Shown: positions 36,501 through 41,440 of the stretch, one piece after another
How positions within the stretch are numbered: position 1 is the stretch's first letter
Layout of the letters: each line of letters opens with the position of its first letter
Source: Ophioderma brevispina
Taxonomy: Eukaryota > Echinodermata > Ophiuroidea > Amphilepidida > Ophiodermatidae
Assembly (NCBI GenBank): GCA_023653785.1
Contig: JAMKCH010001582.1
Location: 1-64,000 of the forward strand
Reading direction: 5' to 3'
DNA: 64,000 nucleotides
The notes under the pieces: generated by a model
Databases searched by the model: none
Told to the model about the DNA's origin: nothing
What the model saw: only the letters and a program-made list of their open reading frames with translations
Program-made: the position numbers and the translations under genes

Positions 36501-38057
36501 TCATACGGTTTGCAACCAACAGTACAATTTCTTTAAGATTGAAACCCTTTGCACTTCAGCATAATATTATTACATTTTTCTTTTGCCATTTATTTATATG
36601 CACCAGACCACATAATCTGGTTTCTGACAAATAGTTTTGAGAGACATGCTCAGGCTTATCAAGTCATATCCAAAATTTGTTTAAAATTCCCCCAAGGGGG
36701 ACCACTTTTATTCCATGGTGGATAGATGCGTGAACATGACTTACACAAAATGCACCCTAAACAAGTATTTCCCATTGAGCTAAAAACCTTATTTTTGTCG
36801 TTTTTGCTAGGTTAAACAAGTGTTTGTCAGTTTTGCTACCCTAAAAAAGTAATCAATACAGTGTGATGTTAAACAGTGGCGTAACCAGCTTTTTTTTTCG
36901 GGGGTGGGGGGCAGGTGGGGCACATAATATTTTTCATTTCAGGGGGGAAAGCCTATATTAAAATTTTTAGTGTTTTTTTTTTTTTTAATTTTTTATTAAT
37001 ATGGGGGGGGGAAGATTCCCCCTGACCCCCCTCTGGTTTACGCCACTGATGTTTAAAAGCAATATAGCACCTTTTTTTTTTGGTGTAAGAGTGCCACCAA
37101 TTTTTTCAAAAATTTGAGATTTTTACACGGTTGCACTTGGTAACTGTGTTAGTAAACTATACCTGTGAATCATTAAGCTAAAATATCTATGTGTCGAAAA
37201 CGAAGGACTTTTGTAATTAGAATAATTAATATCATAATCGCATTTTTACATTCTCAAATTCGCAGGGAGAGTTTCCATAGACACTACCAACCTAACCTGG
37301 CAAAAATATCAAAGTTTGAAATTGGGGGTCAAAAATTCATATGAAATCAGAATGCTGGATTTTTTCACATGATTTTTCGCAACAAGACATGGCCATAAAA
37401 TCTACTTTGTCTTGAAAAAAGTGGTCATTTTGCCTTCCTCCCCTTTTGTTATGATCAAACACTAGCTACCAGTACAATACGCATTAGAAATTTTATTTGC
37501 TAAATAAAAGTACCTGACCTCCTATGAATCTTGAACTTTACTACTGCATAATTTCAACATTTTGCAAGTAATGAAATGAATTAGATTTTTGATGGCAGAT
37601 GTTTGATCAACCTGTTTTGATCAGGGTTTAGGACCATTCTCATTGTCATGAATTGAGGGGGGCACCCCCCGGCACATGTCCCTATTTTGGGCAAGCCCAG
37701 GGTGCTGTACACCCTGTCGATCTTAGATTAGACTGCTGTACACTGAAGAACCATATGTTGCCTGTTAGTAGTGCTTGAAAGAAACTTCTAACGTTCAAGA
37801 TGTAAACTTATAAACTTGTTTACCTGTTCCCCCCCTAACCTTTGTAATGCCAGGTGCCATGCTCATGTTTTCCCCTTGTCATGACTCATTATTTATATTG
37901 GTCCTAATATTAAAACCTATTGTATATGAGCGTTTTTAGGTACTGGTCTAAAACGGCCAAATCTTACCGGTCGTCCATCTGCTCTATTAGTGGTCCATGA
38001 TGATATCACATATTCCATACCCAGATTGACCTCGCCACCATTGATTAAGACCATTTA
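3383..38057 (-). CDS. Fucolectin/Calx-beta single-pass membrane protein gene (13 exons seen)
   Basis: Gene-level entry; exons are listed separately. Joining the exons in phase gives, N to C: a fucolectin-like (F5/8-type C superfamily) domain, four Calx-beta domains, a short linker with an N-glycosylation sequon (KNTTT), a transmembrane helix and a cytoplasmic tail of about 98 residues, roughly 700 residues in all. Calx-beta domains are known as calcium-binding or adhesive beta-sandwiches in Na/Ca exchangers, integrin beta-4 and FRAS/FREM-type matrix proteins; fucolectin domains bind fucose. I infer a cell-surface adhesion or recognition protein; ligand and pathway are unknown. Most internal junctions are phase 1, which suits domain shuffling. 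The first exon and signal peptide were not found and may lie right of 38 kb or outside the window. Indels in four exons leave open whether this copy is intact in the animal. Confidence 0.75.
3627..5190. mobile_element. Nested cluster of family-A MITE pieces
   Basis: Intron sequence between the last two coding exons. A family-A MITE starts at the TTAA at 3627-3630 (end sequence AGGCACTATCAGTGATTTGC), is broken by the mariner-type element at 3949-4407, and an oppositely oriented family-A end closes at about 5187 (cagtgtctgtaag). At 4435-4490 is a hairpin related to hairpins at 42.0 and 48.5 kb. No gene. Confidence 0.45.
3949..4407. mobile_element. Mariner-type MITE with TA target duplication
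   Basis: A 459-bp element with long terminal inverted repeats: the left end CAGGGTGAGTAAAAAAAAAT is matched by the right end complement, and the similarity runs on for more than 50 bases (the TGACCCTGATTGTGTCTGCC block occurs at both ends). It is flanked by TA on both sides, the target duplication of the Tc1/mariner superfamily. Much of the interior is also palindromic. No transposase is encoded, so it is non-autonomous. Confidence 0.75.
5469..5674 (-). CDS. Transmembrane exon
   Basis: A 206-bp exon with a consensus donor (AAG before GTAAGT) and a polypyrimidine acceptor ending in tatcttcag. The first two bases complete a glycine codon from the previous exon, followed by 68 codons. Residues about 4-30 form one hydrophobic helix (VATVIGISVALVVLLVCVIA) running into a cysteine-rich stretch (AICICILCKSK) and then basic residues, so the C terminus is expected inside the cell; the cysteines at the membrane edge could be palmitoylated (inference). 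It ends in phase 0. Confidence 0.85.
6009..6394. mobile_element. MITE, family D
   Basis: An element of about 385 bp with inverted ends of the type CACAGCTGTTTGA. Its interior pairs over ACAGTTTTGACAACTGAT. A second copy lies at about 23985-24365, and part of it is built into the palindrome at 8590-8775. Non-coding, inside the intron between the Calx-beta-4 and transmembrane exons. Confidence 0.5.
6397..6662 (+). mobile_element. Probable tRNA-derived SINE
   Basis: The head carries RNA-polymerase-III-like boxes: GTGTAGTGGCTCATCC resembles an A box, and GGTTCAATCTTCTGCGG, about 40 bases later, resembles a B box. This is followed by a conserved-looking body (tttctgagaatttcggtttt) as in tRNA-headed SINEs. 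No poly-A tail is clear; the end near 6662 is approximate. It sits directly after the family-D MITE. Confidence 0.55.
6965..7079 (-). CDS. Calx-beta-4 exon, third part, and linker
   Basis: A 115-bp exon, starting in phase 0 after an acceptor ending in gttaatag and ending one base into a codon at GTAAGT. The peptide VVLQDQVGAYLHSDDESL IITIIDDDDE is the last strand and acidic turn of a Calx-beta domain, with the DDDD that usually binds calcium in this family. The remaining residues (KNTTTVIPTT) are a short linker with an N-glycosylation sequon before the membrane. A family-C MITE begins only about 28 bases upstream of the acceptor. Confidence 0.85.
7110..7660. mobile_element. MITE, family C
   Basis: A palindromic element starting at TTAAAGCAATAACAGCAC and ending near 7660 with the degraded complement (ctcttctaaaaatgtgct). 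The interior is largely self-complementary around an AATTGGGATCCCAG-like core. Other copies: 11560-12102, 29362-29860 and 35458-36012, with a fragment at about 37058-37330. It abuts the acceptor of the exon at 6965-7079. Confidence 0.6.
8331..8585. repeat. Long perfect hairpin
   Basis: Two arms of about 98 bp, nearly identical as inverted repeats, with a loop of about 55 bp. The left arm runs from tatatcatttctgcgtc to gggcttaata and the right arm is its complement. The sequence belongs to the family also seen at 7.95-8.25 and 25.7-26.5 kb. The near-perfect arms suggest a recent origin. Non-coding. Confidence 0.8.
8590..8775. repeat. Second hairpin, arms of 49 bp
   Basis: Begins gcagaggtaatagctcttgc and ends with the complement, with an arm length near 49 bp. 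It follows the first hairpin with only a few bases between. The loop carries the CAGCTGTTTGACCCCATGC end of the family-D MITE, so it is a rearranged copy of that family. Confidence 0.7.
8874..9217. mobile_element. MITE, family B
   Basis: About 345 bp. It ends in ccatggacctttaa, and its interior includes the marker gaaaaatagtagctttcttc. Other copies: 9755-10108, about 11100-11384 (truncated), 20348-20697 and, inverted, about 50120-50477. Ends carry TTAA and the outer sequence AGGGGGATGG / CCATGGACCT. It lies about 70 bases from the donor of the exon at 9290-9441. Confidence 0.6.
9290..9441 (-). CDS. Calx-beta-4 exon, middle part
   Basis: A 152-bp exon: two bases finishing a codon, then 50 codons, ending in phase 0 at GTATGT. 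The peptide VSTLDGTAVSPQDYGHIDL, then LHFPSGMTSS and IVNDSEFENETETFQ, is a textbook Calx-beta middle: the DGTA-DY turn, the FxxG strand and the acidic E-x-x-E-x-F loop. The acceptor is cattttgcaatcaag. Confidence 0.88.
9675..10494. mobile_element. Inverted-repeat element with a nested family-B MITE
   Basis: The outer element has inverted ends CTCACACAGTAGTTTTGCTG (left) and the complement near 10480-10494, with similarity continuing through ccggatttaaaactttggtt on both sides. A family-B MITE (9755-10108), bounded by TTAA, is inserted in its left arm, so the family-B insertion is younger. No coding capacity. Confidence 0.65.
10500..10830. repeat. Retroposon-like unassigned repeat
   Basis: A more GC-balanced block (ggatgcccttcctgacaccaa, ctgatggggtgacgg, tggttaccaggataccagta) unlike its AT-rich neighbours. 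It has the look of a SINE or LINE tail, but I see no reading frame and no polymerase III boxes I would trust. Confidence 0.3.
10904..11008 (-). CDS. Calx-beta-4 exon, first part
   Basis: A 105-bp exon: two bases, 34 codons, one base (phase 1 to phase 1). The acceptor is attgattacag and the donor GTAAGT. The peptide FFEIKSTSISLWESNETAVV then EIQRRGYNGSESWI is the first two strands of a Calx-beta domain, including the E-x-x-x-T and R-x-G landmarks. It has exactly the same length and phases as the matching exon of Calx-beta-2. Confidence 0.87.
11560..12102. mobile_element. MITE, family C, abutting a splice donor
   Basis: A full copy with both ends: AAAGCAATAACAGCACAT on the left and its complement ATGTGCTGTTATTGCTTTAA on the right. 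The right end stops six bases short of the donor of the Calx-beta-3 exon that ends at 12115. The interior is largely palindromic. Confidence 0.65.
12115..12343 (-). CDS. Calx-beta-3 exon, second part (1-bp frameshift)
   Basis: A 229-bp exon with acceptor tttcctctgaaag and donor GTAAAT. The first part reads VAYNDKTAKFNTDYFAENKT and SQVDIKIT, then the frame stops (RIC-stop). After a one-base shift it continues ADNGIHGGKVFQVKIYEPS and ends SEASVTILNYE. The shift falls in the GGG/CCC run at 12233-12235; 228 bases would fit the phases (2 + 75 codons + 1) exactly, so one extra base is present. This is either an error in a homopolymer or a real lesion. Confidence 0.8.
12540..13330. repeat. 33-bp minisatellite (about 24 units)
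   Basis: A tandem array of a 33-bp unit, core ctacagtagacagcaatgtg. Units differ mainly by point changes (gtgtgctt/gtatgctt, cttactgctat/ctttctgctat). A block of variant units at about 12893-13021 recurs at about 13088-13213, giving a higher-order repeat of roughly 190 bp. Because 33 is a multiple of three and the unit lacks stops in several frames, long frames are open on both strands (272 and 156 codons on plus, 247 on minus). The array lies in the intron between the two halves of Calx-beta-3, so these frames are most likely not genes. A degenerate tail of related units runs on to about 13870. Confidence 0.9.
13921..14027 (-). CDS. Calx-beta-3 exon, first part (2-bp frameshift)
   Basis: A 107-bp exon, acceptor catatcgtgtag and donor GTGAGT. 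It reads FYSLEDGIMTIRSENAGEVI, meets a stop, and after a two-base shift continues AIIRTGNTDVPGNV, the normal start of a Calx-beta domain with E-N-A-G and R-T-G landmarks. The extra two bases lie in the TATAT run at 13964-13968; 105 bases would give 34 codons in phase 1, as in the equivalent exons of Calx-beta-2 and -4. Confidence 0.75.
14985..15206 (-). CDS. Calx-beta-2 exon, second part
   Basis: A 222-bp exon, phase 1 to phase 1, 73 codons, intact. It starts GTALEGIDYTCSQSE (the DGTA-x-G-x-DY turn), includes HRAFRIEVFLSDNNDVD, GPGKTFKVVLYKP and ends TTVITIHDDD. The acceptor tagcatgacttgag is pyrimidine-poor but gives the right phase; the donor is GTGAGT. It pairs with the exon at 19811-19915. 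Confidence 0.82.
15285..15740. other. Intron with family-A MITE piece
   Basis: A family-A fragment (ccactatcagtgatttttt at 15290) extends to about 15440. After that I see nothing to 15740. An 82-codon open frame on the plus strand at 15502-15750 has no recognisable motif. Confidence 0.35.
15748..15925 (+). pseudogene. GIY-YIG endonuclease fragment (Penelope-like element)
   Basis: Reads GHCRCIRSHSRDCGSQCSGF then YIGETERSLKTRILEH and SSEVSQHFHIESPGH. This is the GIY-YIG nuclease core (YIGET, a run of basic residues, then EH) found at the C terminus of Penelope-like retroelements. It ends in a stop, and the following sequence is an unrelated insertion; a second piece of the same domain appears at about 17099-17290. 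Antisense open frames over this stretch are shadows of it. Confidence 0.65.
15961..16858. repeat. Tandem 0.43-kb repeat with a T22 run at the junction
   Basis: Copy 1 (15961-16374) and copy 2 (16397-16858) are nearly identical and are separated by 22 T. Copy 2 has about 30 and 11 extra bases (16612-16641 and around 16679). On the minus strand both copies end at the same point (aaactattgc), where copy 2 then has a poly-A. A GC-richer part (about 15990-16112 and the same in copy 2) is open on the minus strand (KVLPAPPCGQAETDLVRYAR, then VNNDLQLASDLYR), follows an acceptor-like tgatttgcag, and also contains GGTTCGATACG, a possible B box. It may be a tRNA-derived SINE or a copied exon; I cannot decide. 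Confidence 0.7.
17099..17290 (+). pseudogene. C-terminal scrap of a Penelope-like GIY-YIG domain
   Basis: The frame reads RYIRLRFERGIKEAIYIRAY then QPSLDKDGEG, the usual end of the GIY-YIG domain in Penelope-like elements (R-x-x-KEAIYIR, P-x-L-x-x-DG). It lies downstream of, and in the same direction as, the fragment at 15748-15925, so the two are probably one element split by the repeat at 15961-16858. Confidence 0.55.
17447..19658. mobile_element. Element with CGACACAA-type inverted ends and TGACCTTTGACC repeats
   Basis: Left end TTGTGTCGCCTGCC and right end GGCAGGCGACACAA are exact inverted repeats about 2.2 kb apart. Near both ends are repeats of TGACCTTTGACCT with spacing words such as catcaacaaatg. 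A related left end is at about 30893 (gttgtgtcgcctg) and the internal repeat recurs at 23.5, 24.8, 42.3 and 54.4 kb. The middle carries seven copies of a GTCATGGACGTTAC motif. No long reading frame. The boundaries are my inference from the inverted ends. Confidence 0.5.
19811..19915 (-). CDS. Calx-beta-2 exon, first part
   Basis: A 105-bp exon, two bases + 34 codons + one base, intact. It reads IYFLKKTSDNLLELDRFIEV then IVVRSGFINDEGRA. The pattern (aromatic start, acidic E-L-D, then V-R-S-G) is the first half of a Calx-beta domain. The acceptor is ttttaatttatag; the donor is GTTAGT, which is not the best GT in sight (GTATGT lies a few bases on) but is the one that keeps the phase to the exon at 15206. 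Confidence 0.75.
20348..21080. mobile_element. Family-B then family-A MITEs
   Basis: A family-B copy (20348-20697, TTAA at both ends, AGGGGGATGG start) is followed by a family-A copy from about 20733 (aaggcactatcagtgattt) to about 21080. Both are diverged. Non-coding intron. Confidence 0.55.
21236..21466 (-). CDS. Calx-beta-1 exon, second part (two frameshifts)
   Basis: A 231-bp exon; acceptor cattgtgttacag, donor GTAAAG. It reads IWTIEDVAMETVDYLPLISE, TVDFPPGVEEDMSLSLFIVD, then PLENLTV. The frame then shifts: LLQITFGGSSDIIRP is read in another frame, and LITVVYDD is back in the first. Read straight through, a TAA falls in between. Compared with Calx-beta-4 the corrected order is the expected end of the domain. 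The two indels (an extra two bases, then an extra one) add up to three, so the exon keeps its outer phases. Confidence 0.75.
21856..22226. mobile_element. MITE, family F
   Basis: Bounded by TTAA; the left end AGGCTGACTCAGAGATTTC and the right end complement (aaatctcctagtcagcct). Other copies: about 55353-55695, about 60215-60560, and inverted about 59400-59755. AT-rich and non-coding. Confidence 0.65.
22500..22825. mobile_element. Inverted-repeat element with internal 31-bp tandem repeat
   Basis: Ends are inverted repeats of about 50 bp (left taaagttattcctggcctta, right the complement ending at about 22825). Inside are three tandem units of about 31 bp (tttgaacacatgacacctttt plus gacgcctct). 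A 119-codon frame on the minus strand spans the element and is an artefact of the repeat. Confidence 0.7.
22830..24840. other. Intron with a family-D MITE, otherwise unassigned
   Basis: The family-D MITE lies at about 23985-24365. A short CpG-richer patch lies at 23700-23815. CA-type microsatellite sequence lies at 24545-24600. I see no exon on either strand here. Confidence 0.4.
24856..25700. repeat. Tandem 0.43-kb repeat with a T21 run at the junction
   Basis: The block starting acctatgacccgagtttggt at 24856 recurs at 25285, directly after 21 T (25264-25284). Both copies contain a CA-rich microsatellite and the aagcggcactggcacatttt segment. Copy 2 has many small differences. The offset is 429 bp, close to that of two similar arrangements at 16.4 and 46.2 kb. 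Confidence 0.75.
25654..26531. mobile_element. Large palindromic MITE, family G
   Basis: Arms of about 340 bp in inverted orientation, bounded by TTAAAGAGACACGGGCAC on the left and the complement on the right. The loop holds another inverted element (aaagttagcctacaaattac to gtgccagtgccgctttaa). The right end stops 36 bases from the donor of the exon ending at 26568. Confidence 0.7.
26568..26699 (-). CDS. Calx-beta-1 exon, first part, with a GC donor
   Basis: A 132-bp exon, phase 1 to phase 1, 43 codons, intact. It reads SVVDQTQTQVVFNMASLRVS then ESDGSLKLALNRSGTDMLTC, the first half of a Calx-beta domain. The acceptor ttccttattcag is strong. The only donor that fits both phase and alignment is GCAAGT, making this a GC-AG intron. 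It joins the fucolectin exon at 28850 upstream, so the lectin domain directly precedes Calx-beta-1. Confidence 0.8.
27125..28484. mobile_element. TTAA-flanked element hosting an hAT-like insertion
   Basis: Outer ends TTAAAGGGATTAGCAGCGAT and its complement at 28465-28484. The element at 27438-28236 is inserted inside. A corresponding pair exists in the duplicated copy (about 32093-33440). Confidence 0.65.
27438..28236. mobile_element. hAT-like non-autonomous element with 8-bp duplication
   Basis: Ends CAGTGGCGTAGCTAGGG and GCTACGCCACTG, flanked on both sides by CAATATCA, an 8-bp target duplication typical of hAT elements. The interior is a set of diverged tandem units of about 115-120 bp containing gagctctcagttatc and a GC-rich ccagggg core, with a G run of about 22 at 27690. 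No transposase. Confidence 0.8.
28850..29101 (-). CDS. Fucolectin-domain exon, second half
   Basis: A 252-bp intact exon, phase 1 to phase 1, 83 codons; acceptor atttcttatttcacag, donor GTAACG. It reads SNSLAGVQIFIGSCGGSGSG, NIACGSVISTQSD, then CSENTVGQFVYVRKMGAGGL and LTLCEVQIDGYP. The pattern x-V-x-I-x-IG, C, C, G-x-[FY]-V and LCEVQ is that of eel-fucolectin/tachylectin-4/pentraxin domains, here the C-terminal half. These domains usually bind fucose and calcium. A second, damaged copy lies at 33819-34081. Confidence 0.85.
29362..29860. mobile_element. MITE, family C
   Basis: TTAA at both ends, start AGCAATAATAGCACATTTTT and the complement at the right. It has the same palindromic interior as the other family members. 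The duplicated copy is at 35458-36012. Confidence 0.65.
30215..30442. mobile_element. Small hAT-like insertion absent from the other copy
   Basis: A 228-bp GC-richer element starting CAGGGGCAGATCCAG and ending TAAATCCGCCCG (imperfect inverted ends), flanked by the 8-bp duplication TGTGGGGT. In the right-hand duplicate (about 36315) the site is empty, with a single TGGGGT, which proves insertion rather than deletion. Confidence 0.85.
30880..31860. other. Unassigned spacer between duplicated segments
   Basis: Begins with a gttgtgtcgcctg repeat end like that at 17447 and continues AT-rich. Short open frames at 30916-31321 on the plus strand show no motif and overlap each other. The part from about 31740 resembles the family-G element. 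Confidence 0.4.
31860..36700. repeat. Segmental duplication, right copy (indel-rich)
   Basis: Direct repeat of 26880-30760 with frequent one- and two-base gaps, extra insertions (for example about 34150-35140, not in the left copy) and no hAT-like element at the 30.2-kb site. The density of small indels is much higher than that of obvious substitutions in many stretches, which is typical of uncorrected long-read sequence, but some parts (the fucolectin exon) also differ by clear substitutions. Confidence 0.85.
33819..34081 (-). pseudogene. Second fucolectin exon, out of frame
   Basis: Counterpart of the exon at 28850-29101, with the donor GTAACG and acceptor (tagttcacag) kept but a length of 263 instead of 252 bases, so the frame is lost. 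The end reads GNGGIGPM then TRLTLCEVQIDGYP, where the other copy has GAGGLTRLDLTLCEVQ. This is a true substitution and insertion difference, not only indel noise. It is either a decayed duplicate exon or a working alternative exon blurred by sequencing errors. Confidence 0.65.
36874..37048. mobile_element. Short hAT-like element
   Basis: Ends CAGTGGCGTAACCAG and the complement CTGGTTTACGCCACTG; flanks ATGTTAAA and ATGTTTAA, an 8-bp duplication with one mismatch. The interior is only G-rich and T-rich runs. It has the same terminal sequence as the element at 27438. Confidence 0.75.
37330..37960. other. Unassigned intron sequence
   Basis: No exon, hairpin or tandem repeat that I can support. 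The sequence is AT-rich with short low-complexity runs. Confidence 0.35.
37968..38057 (-). CDS. Fucolectin-domain exon, first half (frameshifted)
   Basis: A 90-bp candidate exon, acceptor attggtacgtacag, donor GTAAGA. It reads NGLNQWW, then after a one-base shift EVNLGMEYVISSWTTNRADG. WW-x-V-[ND]-LG followed by NRAD is the signature of the fucolectin first half. The length equals 2 + 87 + 1, which fits a phase-1 exon joining the exon at 29101, so a second compensating indel is likely near the end. Short for a first half; part of the domain must lie in an exon I did not find. Confidence 0.6.
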
Positions 38058-38059
38058 CT

Positions 38060-38870
38060 GTACGTACCAATATAAGAAACATAGAGTTAAATAAGTAGAA
38101 AGCATGTTTCATAAACAATTTGACACCAGGTGAGTTCATAGGATTCATTGGGGGGGGGGGGAATGCAGGCCATTCAAAAAGTGAACCTTTTTTAAAATGG
38201 ATCTAAACCCCCTCCCAATGGTCATATTTTGGACAGTTTGAACATCTCTCACCAAAAAGTGGACTTTCTTGTCCAATTTTCCCAGTTCTGCAATATTCTA
38301 ACTATTTTTATCGGGTCGCATAGCGACAAGATACGACTTTTGATCGGACGCTTTGTGATCGTTTTTGTTTTGTGGACCTCAGTAGATGTAGGTAGGGCAA
38401 TTTCGGTCAGTGTAAATGGTAGTACAAATTAATCCGTCATTTGGTGTTTGTTCCCCTGGAAATATTTTGGTGTAAATTGTAAAGTTGTTGGGTTGTAAAA
38501 AACAGTGTTTTTGCCAAATTGTTTTTATTAAATGGAAAGTTTTGGTTGTTTACTGGATTTGAAGTAGGTACGAGATAAGCTATCGCTGTTTTAAAGATGT
38601 ATCATGAAAAACTGCGCTTTCAGAGAGCTGAATTTTTTAAAATGGGGATATGGTAGTGAAAATAAATCTTGCTGCCAACAAAGAAAAAAAAAAAAAATAG
38701 GGCCAAGCGCGGTCCCCCAATCCCAAATAGGTCGTCCGATGTAGGTGATGGTTCTGAATCATTTCTGATGAAGATGCCCCATTTCGTTTTGTTTACCTGC
38801 ATTGCTCAACCTGAAATGTTGAGTCAGCAATAACAATATAAAATGTAAAAAAATAATTCATGTTAAACAC
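38060..38870. other. Unassigned sequence
   Basis: No motif or splice structure that I can support. A G11-like run lies at about 38150 and an A run at 38686. Confidence 0.35.
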
Positions 38871-38874
38871 GGTC

Positions 38875-40790
38875 ATGTCCATTACCCAGGACAATGTCCC
38901 ATACCTCCAGGACCATGTCCCATACATCCAGGACAATGTCCCATACCTCCAGGACAATGGTCACATACCTCCAGGAAAACGTCCCATACCTCCAGGACAT
39001 AGTCCCATCCCCCAGGACAAAATCCCAACCCAGGACAACTGTCCCATACTCAGGACAATGTCCCATACCCCAGGACAAATGCATACCCAAGGGCATGTTC
39101 ATACCCCAGGACAATGTCCCAACCTCAGGCAATGTCCCATACCTCGGGACAATGTCCCATACCTCCGGGACAAGGCCCCATACCCTAGGACAAATGTTTT
39201 CATATCCCCAAGACAATGTCCCATAATCCCCAGGACAATGTCCCATACCCCAGGACAATGTCCAATTCCCCAGGACAATGTCCAATACCACGGGACAATG
39301 TCATACCCAGGACATATCTCATCCGAGGCAAGGGCAATGTTCCATACCCCAGGACAATGTCCCATACCTCCAGGACAATTGTCCCATACCTCTGGACAAG
39401 TCCTACCTACGGGGACAATGGCCATATCCAGAGGGACAAGGGTTCCAATCCCCAAGACAATGTCCCATATCCCCAGGACAATGTCCCAATCCCAGGGACA
39501 ACGTCCCATTACCCAGGACAATGTCCCAGACCCCAGGACAATGGTCCCATTACCCCAGGAAATATCTCATACCCGAGTGCAATTTCCATTAACCCAGGAC
39601 AACGTCCCATACCTCCAGGACAAGTTCCCATACCTTGGGACAATTGTCACATACCACGGGACAATGTCCCTATCCCTAGGACAATGTTTCAAATCCCCAA
39701 GAAAATGTCCAATATCCCCAGAACAATGTCCATTCTCCCAGGACAAGTCCATACCCCAGGACAAGTCCACCCAAACAATGTCCATCCCCAGAACAATGTC
39801 CATACCTCCTGGACAATGTCCCATACCTCCAGGAATAATGTCCATACCTCAGGACAATGTCCCAAACCCGGACAATTTCCCTACCTCCAAGACAATGTTC
39901 CCATACCTCCGGTCAGTCACAATATCCCCAGGACAAGGCCCATACCTCCAGACACTGTCCCATATCCACAGGACAAGTCCCCTACCCCGGGACAATGTAC
40001 CATACCCAGGACAATGTCCCAAACCTCCAGGACAATTGTCCCATACCCCAGGCATTGTGCCAAACCTCCAGGACAATGTCCCATACCTCCGGGATCAAGT
40101 CCCATACTCGGGGAACAATGTCCCATTATCTTCCAGGACAATGTCCATATCCCCAAGACAACGTCCCATACCCCTAGGACAATGTCCATACCCAGGGACA
40201 CTGTCCCATACCCCAGGACAATGTCCCATTACCCAGGACAATGTATTATACCCAGGACAATGTCCATAACCCAGGGACAAGTCCCATACCCCAGGCAATG
40301 GCCCATACCCCAGGACAATTTCTATACCCCAGGACAAGACCACATACTTCAGGAGAATATCCCATACCCCAGGACAATGTCCCATACCCCAGAACAACTG
40401 TAAATACCCTAGAACAAGTCCCATAACCTCCGACAATGTCCCATTAACCTCCAGGATATGTCCCATACCTCCAGGACAATGTCCATACCTCCAAGACGGA
40501 TTCCCATACTCCAGGACAATGTCCCATATCCCCAGGACAATGTCACAACCCCAGGGACAAGGTCCCATACTCAAGGCCAATGTCCCATACCCCAGGAACA
40601 ATGTCCCATATCCCAGGACAATGCCCATACCCCAGGACATGTTCCATACACCAGGAACAAGTCACCAGACCCCAGGGCAATGCCATATCCCAGGACAATG
40701 TCCAATTTAATCCCAAGGACATTGGTCCTACCCCAGGCAGACATGTCTGTATACCTAGGACAATGTCCCATAACCAAGGACAATGTACTG
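38875..40790. repeat. 21-bp minisatellite (about 90 units)
   Basis: A tandem array of about 1.9 kb with the unit cccataccccaggacaatgt (20-21 bases). The unit contains GGACAATGTCC, an 11-bp near-palindrome. Units vary by single-base gains and losses, so frames drift and long open frames appear on both strands (469 and 395 codons on plus, up to 181 on minus); these are composition artefacts without a start or splice context. Confidence 0.92.
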
Positions 40791-41440
40791 TTGTTTATTG
40801 AATCAGTTCGAGAATCTGTAAACTAGCATCCCTCCAAGTTTCATAGCCCGTTTGGACTTACAGATCCCAGATATTTTGTTCAACAAGTGTGTCATGAAAT
40901 CAAAGAATTTCTTCTACAAATTTGAAAAAAATGCTAATTAATTATGCCAAATTAGGTTACTTAGAAAATGCCATATATACTGTTGTAAATAGAATCAGTT
41001 TGAGAATCATTAACCCCGACACCCCCTCCACCAGTTTCAAGCTCTGTGGATACAGATCTCCAGATATTGTGTTCACAAAAAAGTGTCAATGAAAATCAAG
41101 AAAAATAGGGAAATATGCTAAGTAATTTAGGCAATTAGGTACTTGAATGCATATAATACTGTTGTAAATCGAATCAGTTTGAGAATCATTAACCCCGCAC
41201 CCCTCCAACACGTTTCAGCTCTGTGTGACTTACGATATCAGATATTGTGTTCACAAAAAAGTGTCTCAATGAAAATCAAGAAAAGGGTCCAAAATATGCT
41301 AATATTATGCAAAATTAGGTACTTGACTGCATATACACTGTTGTAAATTTAATTCAGTTTCGAGAATCTGTAACCCCGCCACCCTTCCAAAGTTTCAGCC
41401 CTGTGTGATGCACAGATCTCCAGATATTTTGTTCACAAGA
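40785..41440. repeat. About 185-bp tandem repeat, four units
   Basis: Units start near 40785, 40975, 41158 and 41337 with ctgttgtaaat and contain cagatctccagatattttgtt. The last is truncated and followed by a short CpG-rich stretch with a gccgccgctgcagacgccgccg run at about 41450. It follows directly on the 21-bp array. Confidence 0.75.

Noticed and set aside
38860..40403. Proline-rich proteins of 469 and 395 codons
   Set aside because: They follow a 21-bp minisatellite whose units gain and lose bases; several frames on both strands are open at once.
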